Shown one piece after another: positions 28,001 through 34,000 of a stretch of DNA of 64,000 nucleotides. The DNA is taken from assembly GCA_036675345.1 (NCBI GenBank), contig JAKFFE010000018.1:1-64000 (forward strand). Reading direction: 5' to 3'. This DNA is from JALYOC01 sp036675345. GTDB lineage: Bacteria > Myxococcota > Myxococcia > Myxococcales > Myxococcaceae. Positions within the stretch are counted from its first letter, which is position 1. Each line of letters starts with the position of its first letter. The position numbers were made by a program, and so were the translations under genes. The notes beneath the pieces were generated by a model. The model saw only the letters and a program-made list of their open reading frames with translations. It had not been told where the DNA came from and did not search any database.

Positions 28001-28409
28001 TGATGGTCTTGCCGGCGCCCGGGTCGTCCGCGAGGAGGAAGCGGACGAGCGGCGACTTGAGCATGTAGCGGTAGACCGCGTCGAGCTGGTGCGGCAACGG
28101 CGTGATCGTCGAGGCGTTCACCGCAAAGTGCGGATCGTACTCGTAGGCCAGCCGAATCCGGATGGCTTCGACGGCGAGGTGGAAGCCCTCTCCGTCGCCC
28201 GAGAAGTCCATCCCCTTCGCGCTGGAGAGCACCTTGAGCGCTTCGACCTGCGCGGCCGTGACGATGATGCCGGGGTAGAACTGACGCGTCCGGGTGCCGA
28301 CGGCGTCGACCTGTAGCATCGTCCCGAAGTGTTCGACGCTGAGGACGCGCACCGGCTCGGGCCACAGCGGACCCTCGATCACCATGTTCTTCTCGAGGAG
28401 GACGCTCAT
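24999..28409 (-). CDS. SNF2-type (SF2) helicase, DISARM DrmD-like
   Basis: 1136 aa. Motif I is DDPGAGKTIMAG near residue 126, motif II VDEAHKM near 222, motif III LTATPHKGDPENF, and the helicase C-terminal lobe contains ATEAGGESINLQFC and RMGRIHRIGQ. The DPGAGKT/RIHRIGQ combination is that of SNF2/HepA-like translocases, found in DISARM (DrmD) and related defence operons. A long C-terminal region (about 700-1136) with coiled-coil segments follows. It probably translocates on incoming DNA with the DUF499 ATPase and methylase. Its stop and start overlap both neighbours by 4 bp. Confidence 0.9.
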   Translation of the reverse strand: MSVLLEKNMVIEGPLWPEPVRVLSVEHFGTMLQVDAVGTRTRQFYPGIIVTAAQVEALKVLSSAKGMDFSGDGEGFHLAVEAIRIRLAYEYDPHFAVNASTITPLPHQLDAVYRYMLKSPLVRFLLADDPGAGKTIMAGLLLKELRFRGLAERVLIVVPPLVSRQWQEELATKFSEEFTIIDNGVLKANVGRNPWMETDRCITSVYWAARDNVLEALKDADWDLVIVDEAHKMAAYQQGVRSQKTRKTRLYRLGEELSVRTKHLLLLTATPHKGDPENFRLLLELLDRDLFADRQILEEAMRSSDNPIILRRLKEEMRRFDGSPLFPQRTVKTVAFDLSRAERELYDEVTEYVAEHFNKAMQKEKRTVGFAMTILQRRLTSSLAAITASLTRRHERLLALLDQVRALVATKARNALNSGENETVLEELLGGAEVEDLDDLTEEERWKVEDSLVERLTNAESIEELQAEVLALERLVRRARAALSSGIEAKLIRLTDAILRDEGLAARGEKLLIFTEAKDTLDFLVERLRSQGFTVAVIDGSLSMDQRRKQQELFRGPAQVMVATEAGGESINLQFCNQMVNYDIPWNPNRLEQRMGRIHRIGQKNEVFIFNLVATDTREGAVLAALLNKMDEMRQGLGSDRVFDLVGDLLDDHEISLADLIISCITNRRRLQDAVASIEQAVSPQHQASLIAAREEGLARRFLNLPELRQDAVRSASHALIPAHLESFFTRSLERNRGRWERRADGKLRVERVPVNLRHEQEIDFRRRFGTVERSYLSLTFDKKAVGEDGRTELLGPGHPLFESVLQAASSSAAESLTRGAVFFDVDAEGPELLWFFLGVVGDGTGRVLSQRLFAVRESGTPGNATFEPAHPIRLHDLRPRTDGPPPQQLTDFDVRKHAATGFCLEALVPRFVEEVASGRLKELALKERYLERSFRVVISRHSDQLLDFENKSSAGQDMTLAIGREQRLMDEAKRRQQQRLAEIRLEQQLVPRAPEFLGVVTVLPSPAEVGASKATERLLKQVRSYEASRGRVVEDVRLEGLGFDAVASDAEGQAVDFLVARAVDAEGKIWLTSTEWTQLQHLANHSAMYVAKDQQLLRLAPKDATTAQFDETTRRVSILINGLQLLMAEQPRNDA

Positions 28410-29101
28410 GTCGGGGCTCCGGCGTTTACGCGAAGGAGCCCTGCCTCGGCCATGCTGAAGGTGCGCGGCCCTGCGACGATCAGGTGATCGACGACGGGCA
28501 CACCGAGCGCGTCCAACACCGCCACCAGGGTGCGGGTGACGGCGATGTCCTCGTCCGACGGCTGTGCGACGCCACCGGGATGGTTGTGCGCCAAGACGAC
28601 CTTCGCGGCGTGGTGCCGGAGCGCCGCCTCGACGACGAGGCGCGGGTAGACCGGCGCGCTTGCGAGGCTGCCCTCGTGCAGGGGCAGCGAGCGGAGCACG
28701 TGGTTCTCGTGCGTGAGCAAGACGAGAAGGAACACCTCGTTGGTCGCCGTCGCGAGCTCGTCGACGACGAAGCGCCCGAGCTCCTCCTTCGTGTTGAGCT
28801 GCGGCTTGTGCCCCCAGCGGTCGCGCAGGTAGCGGCGGGTAAGACCCGGCATCAGATGGAGCAACGTCGCGCCCGTCTCACCCACGCCGTCGACCTTCAC
28901 CAGCTCGGCGGTGGGCGCGTCGAGGACGTTCGAGAGTGACCCTAGGCGTTCGAGGAGCGCGCGGGCGATCGGCTTCACGTCCTTGCGCGGCACCGCGTAC
29001 GTCAGCAGCAGCTCAAGGACCTCGTGGTCCTCGAACGCGCCGAGCCCGCTCTCGTTGAAGCGGTCGCGAAGCCGCTGGCGATGGCCCTCGATGTAAGACA
29101 T
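28406..29101 (-). CDS. RadC-family JAMM/MPN domain protein
   Basis: 231 aa. An N-terminal helix-hairpin-helix (LVKVDGVGETGATLL) precedes the JAB/JAMM domain with the metal motif LAHNHPGGVAQPSDEDI (HxH...P-S-x-x-D). RadC proteins are not proven repair enzymes and are common in mobile and defence loci; a metal-dependent hydrolase or nuclease-linked role is possible. It overlaps the helicase start (ATGA) and lies 3 bp after the small HTH gene, so it belongs to the operon rather than being a housekeeping copy. Confidence 0.9.
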   Translation of the reverse strand: MSYIEGHRQRLRDRFNESGLGAFEDHEVLELLLTYAVPRKDVKPIARALLERLGSLSNVLDAPTAELVKVDGVGETGATLLHLMPGLTRRYLRDRWGHKPQLNTKEELGRFVVDELATATNEVFLLVLLTHENHVLRSLPLHEGSLASAPVYPRLVVEAALRHHAAKVVLAHNHPGGVAQPSDEDIAVTRTLVAVLDALGVPVVDHLIVAGPRTFSMAEAGLLRVNAGAPT

Positions 29102-29104
29102 CGC

Positions 29105-29302
29105 CTATTCGCGCTCCCCGTCGTCGCGCGAAGCAGCCTTCTGCTGCTCGATCCACTGGTCCAGGTCGGCGCGCTTGAACCGCCACTGCCCGCCCACCTT
29201 GAACGCCGGAAGCTGCCCCTTCTGGGCCATCGAGTAGACGGTCTTCTCGGCGACCTTCAGCAATTGCGCGACCTCGGGCAGTGTGAGGATCTCGTCCTGC
29301 AT
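29105..29302 (-). CDS. Excisionase-type helix-turn-helix protein
   Basis: 65 aa, MerR-like/HTH_17 domain with the standard pattern LTLPEVAQLLKVAEKTVYSMAQKG...GGQWRFKRADLDQWI. It is the first gene of the eight-gene defence operon and is probably its transcriptional regulator, although excisionase-like proteins may also be leftover mobility functions. A promoter candidate lies about 55-85 bp upstream. Confidence 0.88.
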   Translation of the reverse strand: MQDEILTLPEVAQLLKVAEKTVYSMAQKGQLPAFKVGGQWRFKRADLDQWIEQQKAASRDDGERE

Positions 29303-29356
29303 GGGGCGACCAAGCTCCAGTAGGCATCGGTTGGCAGACTTTGCCAGCGAACGGCA

Positions 29357-29385
29357 GGATACAGCAGGGCCGCCGCGAGCCCAAG
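29357..29385 (-). promoter_or_regulatory. Candidate promoter of the defence operon
   Basis: Read on the minus strand, TTGGGC (29385-29380) and TATCCT (29362-29357) are 17 bp apart, giving a start near 29350 and a ~48-nt leader before the HTH gene. Matches are three and four of six, so confidence is modest. Confidence 0.35.
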
Positions 29386-29439
29386 AAAACCGCGGGCTTG
29401 GCGCGTCAGAGATCGGTCGATGGTCTGCTGAGGTCGCGA

Positions 29440-29720
29440 GCGTCGCTCACGCCGCCCGCTGCGCGGCCCACGTCTCGGCGTGGGCCACGCCCGGAGGGTG
29501 CGTTCGGCCATCGGCTCGGCGCCGTCCACGGCTTCGAGGGCCAGGACGGCTGCCTGGAGATCGGGCGCCAAGAGCAACAGGTCGAGGAGCTGGGTCACCC
29601 GCGCTCGCGTCAGCCCAAGCTTCCGCGCCAGGTCGGCCCGGTCGGCGACAGCACCCCGGTCAATGACTGCCTGCAGGGGGAATCGCGCTGATTGCGGGTC
29701 AGCGCCGCCGGTCACGGCGA
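29440..29720 (-). pseudogene. Remnant of an HTH (KorB/ParB-like) protein
   Basis: About 65 coherent codons survive, with the helix-turn-helix VADRADLARKLGLTRARV followed by TQLLDLLLLAPDLQ and ending near AEPMAERTLR. As I recall, this string resembles HTH proteins that often sit beside serine recombinases in proteobacterial mobile elements. The reading frame before and after it is junk-like and overlaps the neighbouring genes, and a hairpin (GGCCCACG/CGTGGGCC, 29465-29486) sits at its end. It is therefore read as a decayed piece of the element's mobility module. Confidence 0.45.
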
Positions 29721-30467
29721 TCACGGCAGATACACCGAGACCTTGAAGCTCGCGGTGGGATGCGGAGCGCATCGCAGGACAAGCACATAGGTGCGCGCCT
29801 GGATGTCCACCGTGCAGAAGTAGATGCGCGGAGCCCGCTCTGGAGTGGTTCTTTCGCCTTGCTTCAGGTGGAACTCGGTTGTGGTGGTAGCGACGAGCGC
29901 TCCGCATCGAAAGACCTCGACCTCGACCCGGACCTGTCCGCTATTCGCGAACTGCACTTGCTCGGCTTGAAAGAAGTCTGCAAGAGGTAACCCTCCACTA
30001 CCGGAGGCCGCCAGCTTCGCGAGCCCCCGAGCCGAACGAGCAACGAACGCATGTCTAACCGCGTCGATGTTGTTGGCCTCGTTGAGCGCCCCGGCGGCCA
30101 GCACCAACGTCCCGGCAGTGACGCTCTGCACCGCTGCATTCATTTCGTCGGCGGGCTTACCAGGCGCCTGAGCCGGACCTCCGGGACAGAGCCATTCCGT
30201 GAGCGCTACGCGGCCGCCGACGACCGTCGACACGCACGGACCGATCGCCACGGTTGCCATTTCGGCGAGCGCCTTCTGGAACTTTCGGTTCGCGCCGATG
30301 CACGCCACCGAACTCCCTGGAGGCGCGACCGCTAGGCGTAATCGCACTGCGTCGGTCGGCGCATTGTCGCTGCCGATCGGAAGGACTTCCGCGTCCGTTA
30401 TGCCGAGCCCATCGACTAGCTCGCGAGCATCCTTCACGCGGTCTTTGTGAACGAGGAGGAAGCGCAT
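29721..30467 (-). CDS. Hypothetical protein, partner of the LOTUS-like gene
   Basis: 248 aa, not recognised. The N-terminal ~85 residues (RFLLVHKDRVKDARELVDGL, then IGANRKFQKALAEMA) have an alternating alpha/beta pattern that could be a PIN/NYN-like or Rossmann-like fold, but no catalytic motif can be assigned. The C-terminal ~90 residues look like a beta-sandwich (QVRVEVEVFRCGALVATTTT). It lies 29 bp downstream of the LOTUS-like gene on the same strand, so the two are probably one transcript. LOTUS domains often partner with NYN nucleases, which makes a nuclease role worth testing. Confidence 0.65.
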   Translation of the reverse strand: MRFLLVHKDRVKDARELVDGLGITDAEVLPIGSDNAPTDAVRLRLAVAPPGSSVACIGANRKFQKALAEMATVAIGPCVSTVVGGRVALTEWLCPGGPAQAPGKPADEMNAAVQSVTAGTLVLAAGALNEANNIDAVRHAFVARSARGLAKLAASGSGGLPLADFFQAEQVQFANSGQVRVEVEVFRCGALVATTTTEFHLKQGERTTPERAPRIYFCTVDIQARTYVLVLRCAPHPTASFKVSVYLP

Positions 30468-30496
30468 CGCGAGCCGCCGTTCCGAAGCAACGTCGC

Positions 30497-31420
30497 TTAC
30501 GGGTTGGTGCTGCGATCACGAAGAGCATCAAGAACAAGCCCCAGCGGGAGATTCAGCCGTCGGAGGTCCTCGTCGGTCATTCGCGCAACGATCGCCTGAA
30601 CCAAACGCGACAGCCTGACGTCGGAGTTCACAACGTTCGAGGTGAGTGAGGCGCGGGGCAAAGCCTTCGTCACCGCCGGTTGTACACTGCCTGTTCCCAC
30701 AGGCGACTGAGCGGCTGCCGCGCGCTTGGAGCGATGAGTTGCAACGACGGATTCGAGTGCCTGATTGATTGCGATTGGAGAGACCGAAGCAGCCTCCAGT
30801 TCCCCGCGCAGCGCCGCCAAGAGCCCATCGTGTCGGTGTTTGAGCCACCGACGGAACGCGTCTGACCCCCGCATCTGACGGAGCACCGATTCCCATGCTC
30901 GCCACCAATCCGGTTGCGGGCTGTGAAGTACTGCCTGAAGCTGTGGAGGAGCCTCGCCCCCGAGTTCCTTCAGAAAGTCCTCGGCGATCGTGCGGTGAAC
31001 ATGGATGCCGGCTGGCATGATCCGGACGGAGCCGTCGGGAGGCTCTTGGGAGCGGTCCAACGGACGCACTGCACCATTCGCTTTACTGACGGCTAGACAG
31101 AACGGGCTCGACGGGCTCACCCAGACACGCCACGCATCGAAGTCTTCTGGAGTTGCTGACTCTAACCCAGCCTGCCAATCGACCAAACCGTAGATCGGGT
31201 CAGGTCCTGACAAGCCTACGATCTTCAGGTCGGGAACAAACTTCTCGACAAACTCGCGCAACGTTCGTACGCCATATTGCTGCGGGTGGAACGTCGGATC
31301 GACGTTTCGGGCAACATTCCCGGCCGCCGAACCGAGCAGGCCGCGACCAGCTCCCCTCTCCTTCGTCTTCTCTACAAGCGCACGCGCGATTGGCGTGGCG
31401 TCCTTCATCAGGGTCATCAT
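30497..31420 (-). CDS. OST-HTH/LOTUS-like domain protein
   Basis: 307 aa from the tandem ATGs at 31420, preceded by GGAG; an upstream frame extension would run through a stable hairpin and is rejected. Residues ~10-75 match the OST-HTH/LOTUS pattern: a helical start, then VDPTFHPQQYGVRTLREFVEKF and a final strand PIYGLVDW. LOTUS domains bind RNA, including G-quadruplex and double-stranded forms. The middle (about 90-200) is unrecognised and the C-terminus (QAIVARMTDEDLRRLNLPLGLVLDAL) is helical. Found with an unknown partner and a tiny HTH gene. Confidence 0.65.
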   Translation of the reverse strand: MMTLMKDATPIARALVEKTKERGAGRGLLGSAAGNVARNVDPTFHPQQYGVRTLREFVEKFVPDLKIVGLSGPDPIYGLVDWQAGLESATPEDFDAWRVWVSPSSPFCLAVSKANGAVRPLDRSQEPPDGSVRIMPAGIHVHRTIAEDFLKELGGEAPPQLQAVLHSPQPDWWRAWESVLRQMRGSDAFRRWLKHRHDGLLAALRGELEAASVSPIAINQALESVVATHRSKRAAAAQSPVGTGSVQPAVTKALPRASLTSNVVNSDVRLSRLVQAIVARMTDEDLRRLNLPLGLVLDALRDRSTNP

Positions 31421-31440
31421 TGCGCTCCAAGACACACAAA

Positions 31441-31473
31441 CGGCCCTAGAGGCTTTCGCCTTGCGTAGGGCCG
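31441..31473 (-). promoter_or_regulatory. Structured leader hairpin before the LOTUS-like gene
   Basis: Perfect 8-bp arms CGGCCCTA (31441-31448) and TAGGGCCG (31466-31473). On the minus strand the loop contains a nested AGGC-GAAA-GCCT tetraloop stem. It sits about 20 nt before the start codon, just upstream of the GGAG ribosome site. It could be an attenuator, a terminator of upstream transcription, or a protein-binding RNA element. Confidence 0.45.
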
Positions 31474-31506
31474 CTTTCATCTGGAACGAGGGACTGCCCG
31501 AGATCC

Positions 31507-31525
31507 GTTGTCCGATATGGACAAC
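31507..31525. promoter_or_regulatory. Operator-like inverted repeat
   Basis: GTTGTCC-GATAT-GGACAAC, 7-bp perfect arms with a 5-bp spacer, and a further GGACAAC copy a few bases on (31528-31534). It lies between the small HTH gene and the LOTUS-like gene and is a candidate site for the small HTH protein. Confidence 0.4.
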
Positions 31526-31677
31526 TGGGACAACCCACGGCGACGGTCGCCGGCTCAAGCGATCCGCCAACCCCACCAGCCCAAAGTGAGCCTGCTGCTG
31601 ATGGATTGCCCGTTAGATAGGGTCGGACTGGGTTCTATGTCAAGGCCGGGTTTCGAAGGAGCGACCGGGCGGGCTAG

Positions 31678-31845
31678 CTATCGCCAGCGCCCAATAAGCG
31701 CGCGTGGCAGCCCCTGCGTTACGGCAGCGCGGGAAACGCCCAAGCGGGCAACTATTTCCGCGCGCGCAATTCCGGGCTCTGCTGCGAGTAGCGCTCCATA
31801 CTCCAATGCCCGCGCAGGGCCGGAGCTGGCGGGCCCCTGCGGCAT
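31678..31845 (-). CDS. Tiny HTH protein
   Basis: 55-aa frame, ATG at 31845. Its sequence includes ARAEIVARLGVSRAAVTQ, a clear helix-turn-helix that resembles the remnant at 29.5 kb (ADLARKLGLTRARVTQ). It could be an intact small regulator of the two genes downstream, or another decayed fragment. No ribosome site decides the start. It lies upstream and on the same strand as the LOTUS-like gene, with an operator-like repeat between them, which favours a regulator. Confidence 0.45.
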   Translation of the reverse strand: MPQGPASSGPARALEYGALLAAEPGIARAEIVARLGVSRAAVTQGLPRALIGRWR

Positions 31846-32395
31846 GGGGTGTACGCGCCGTCTTTTCTCTATAGTGGCACGGTGCCTCCAGGTTCGATCC
31901 CCGCGCCCGACGGGGAGCCAGTTATATGCCGTTCGGGAACTTCGTGAACCGGCGCGGTTAACGGAGCCCCTAAGACGCGAGTCGAGGGGGCTTCGTCATT
32001 TCCCGCTAGGTTCGCAGGGGTTTGCGCACTCGCGAGCACCGCTGCGCGCTCGATGCGAGCCACCAGGCGCGCGCGGGACGCGGTTCGCGCTCTCTCTTCT
32101 CTGTCCCGTCAGGGGGGCGCTTCGGAGAGAAATTCTAACAGGAGCCGGGACCGCGACCCGGCGTTTAGCAGTCCCGACGCCGGCAGCCTGTCCGCGCGCG
32201 CCCAGTTTCGCGCGTGGCGCGGCGATCGCGCTGGTCCTGGGCGTTGGCGCGGTCGCAGGCAGCGGCGCGCTCGCTTCTGCTTCTTCCCCGTCTCCGTGGA
32301 CTACCTCTACTTGCTACGAAAGTTGTCGACAAAAGCGGATCAAGCCCAACGAGACCGTCTGGATCAGCCAGCGCCAGCTCGGGGACGAATCCCTG
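31846..32395. other. Non-coding stretch of the accessory region
   Basis: 550 bp without a credible gene. Open frames here lack codon structure and recognisable motifs. A short CTCTCTC/GAGAGA hairpin near 32091-32137 resembles the one at 14579-14608. A tRNA-like string at 31888 does not fold. This may be the worn right side of the island. Confidence 0.4.
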
Positions 32396-32869
32396 CTAGG
32401 CCGCCTCCATGTGCCACCCGCGCTTGTCGTGAGCCGCGCGGAGCTTGGTCTTCCTGGGCTCCTGCGTAGCCATCTCCTCGAGCGGGTACTCCCCCACCAC
32501 CTCGCCGGCAAGAACCATTAGCCTTAGGAGGCGCTCGTTGGCGGGACCCATGGGCTCCGCGCCCCTCTCCCACCGCGAGACGGTCCCAGCATCCACGTTG
32601 ATCTTGGCCGCGAAGTGCTTTCCGCTGAAGCCCAAGGATTTCCGCAGGAAGCGGATCTCCTGGGGCCCTAGCTTGTTCGGCGCTCTGGCCATGGCCTCGG
32701 CTGCCGCTCGGACCAACGCGGCTGGAGCCGGAACGACCGGCGACTCCACACCGCACTCCTGGCACCTGAAGACACGCGATCCCTTGAGCGTGACGCTGAC
32801 GCCATCGGCCAGCTCGAACTCGGCGTTGCCGGTTCGCTCCTGCATCTCGTGGCCTTCGTTGCACCTCAT
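32396..32869 (-). CDS. MqsA-like antitoxin (zinc ribbon + HTH)
   Basis: 157 aa from the ATG at 32869, preceded by GGAGGA. The N-terminal half has a CxxxH...CxxC zinc-ribbon (CNEGHEM, RCQECG), and the second half is an HTH_3/XRE domain: LGPQEIRFLRKSLGFSGKHFAAKINVDAGTVSRWERG (pattern shown in part). This zinc ribbon + HTH arrangement is that of MqsA-type antitoxins, which neutralise the toxin and repress the operon. Its start overlaps the toxin stop as ATGA; the toxin is encoded first, as in mqsRA and higBA. Confidence 0.88.
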   Translation of the reverse strand: MRCNEGHEMQERTGNAEFELADGVSVTLKGSRVFRCQECGVESPVVPAPAALVRAAAEAMARAPNKLGPQEIRFLRKSLGFSGKHFAAKINVDAGTVSRWERGAEPMGPANERLLRLMVLAGEVVGEYPLEEMATQEPRKTKLRAAHDKRGWHMEAA

Positions 32870-33165
32870 GACTGATTCCTCCAGCAGGTACACACGTTCA
32901 ACATCGTGCCGTCATCTTCCAGCGAGACCACGACGGTGAAGATCGCCGTCCACACCTGGTGCCGCCACTCCCCGTTCTCGAACTCCGCCTCGCGCGCCTT
33001 GCCCCGTTGAAGGACGTTGATGATGTCGAGGTTCTCAATCCTCCGCTCAGCCTGTCTCCGGGCCACGTAGGGGTTTCGGAAGTGGACATCGCCCGACTCG
33101 GTCAGGGACCGGATCAGCTTCTCCGCATCGCTCGCCTTCAGCGGCTGCCTGAGCATGATAGTCAT
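32866..33165 (-). CDS. DUF4258-type toxin
   Basis: 99 aa. The pattern HFRNPYVARRQAERRI, then VLQRGKAREAEFENGEWRHQVWT and a last strand ending NVCTCW fits DUF4258, a small alpha/beta family commonly paired with MqsA-like antitoxins and thought to be an RNase-type toxin. The ATG at 33165 starts the conserved region; the longer frame upstream is low-complexity arginine/proline and is not supported. Overlaps its antitoxin by 4 bp. Confidence 0.8.
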   Translation of the reverse strand: MTIMLRQPLKASDAEKLIRSLTESGDVHFRNPYVARRQAERRIENLDIINVLQRGKAREAEFENGEWRHQVWTAIFTVVVSLEDDGTMLNVCTCWRNQS

Positions 33166-33176
33166 AACACCTCGAC

Positions 33177-33191
33177 TAGGCACAATGCCTA
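33177..33191. promoter_or_regulatory. Probable antitoxin operator
   Basis: TAGGCA-CAA-TGCCTA, 6-bp perfect arms with a 3-bp spacer, 11 bp before the toxin start. The position and symmetry suit autoregulation by the MqsA-like HTH protein. Confidence 0.5.
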
Positions 33192-33370
33192 CACCTGCGA
33201 CTCTGCAAGACCTCGATCTTGCTGCTCTCTGCGGTCGAGCACTCCCCCCGGGGTATGCCCCCTGCTCGCCTGGTGACCTACGCGGCCCGGGAGGGCAGGC
33301 TCTGAAGCCCGGCGATGGGCAGTACGACGGGCTTCGCTTCCGCGCCGAGTGCAGCAGATAGCCATTCGGC

Positions 33371-33853
33371 TCAGGGCTGACGGAACCCACCGCGAACCCA
33401 GTCCTTCGCGGCGTCGCTGCTGAACTTGTGGTTCGCCTCCACGCGGAAGCTGGCGACGGTCTGTTTCTCCTCGTCGAGGGCAGACAGCACGGCGTACGGC
33501 TCGTACTCGTCGGGGACCAGCTCGAACTGGACGTTGTACCAGCGACCTTCCCAGGCGACGTCGACCCGCTTCTTGAGGGCCTGGTCGCGCTGCCGCGCCG
33601 AACGGTCGAGCACCTCGGACGCGGTCTTCACGAAGGTCGCGAACGCATTCGCGTCGAAGGGCTTGGGGTTCTTCTTGTCGCGCCCCATCACCCACGGGCT
33701 GATCAGCACCGGCTCACTGAGGCCGGCCCGGCAGATCTCGACCGCCCAGCCTTCGTCGTCCTCGTTCTTGATCACCCGCGCGGTCCAACCGTTCTTTCGC
33801 CACACGGTGGGCTCCATGATGTCTGGCACCGAGGGGGTCGCAGGGTCGTTCAT
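33371..33853 (-). CDS. Hypothetical protein
   Basis: 160 aa, not recognised. No signal peptide or membrane helix. It looks like a compact alpha/beta protein with several tryptophans (WTARVIKNEDDEGWAVEICR; KPFDANAFATFVKTASEVLDR). Codon use is like the core genome (GC-rich third positions), so the right margin of the accessory region may fall between this gene and the toxin-antitoxin pair. No operon partners: the divergent neighbour starts 147 bp away. Confidence 0.7.
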   Translation of the reverse strand: MNDPATPSVPDIMEPTVWRKNGWTARVIKNEDDEGWAVEICRAGLSEPVLISPWVMGRDKKNPKPFDANAFATFVKTASEVLDRSARQRDQALKKRVDVAWEGRWYNVQFELVPDEYEPYAVLSALDEEKQTVASFRVEANHKFSSDAAKDWVRGGFRQP

Positions 33854-34000
33854 GCGCGCACCCTAGCGGAGAAGTCCGACAGTGCCTCCGGCTCCCACGC
33901 CGGGCCTGGCGTCGCGGCGGGTCGAAAATCTTCTTCGATCGGCTGTAACCGGGAATCTCCCTCCCGCGTACCCCCACCGGACGACTGCAAGGGGCTCGCA

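Noticed and set aside
31888..31897. CCAGGTTCGA identical to tRNA-Asn positions 14359-14368, considered as the right attachment site and as part of a second tRNA.
   Set aside because: The match is only 10 bp and stops before the tRNA 3' end; flanks do not pair as a T arm, so neither a tRNA nor a convincing attachment repeat is supported.
31508..32521. A 337-codon plus-strand frame in the gap right of the LOTUS cassette.
   Set aside because: No domains, irregular composition, and it overlaps the antitoxin gene on the other strand.
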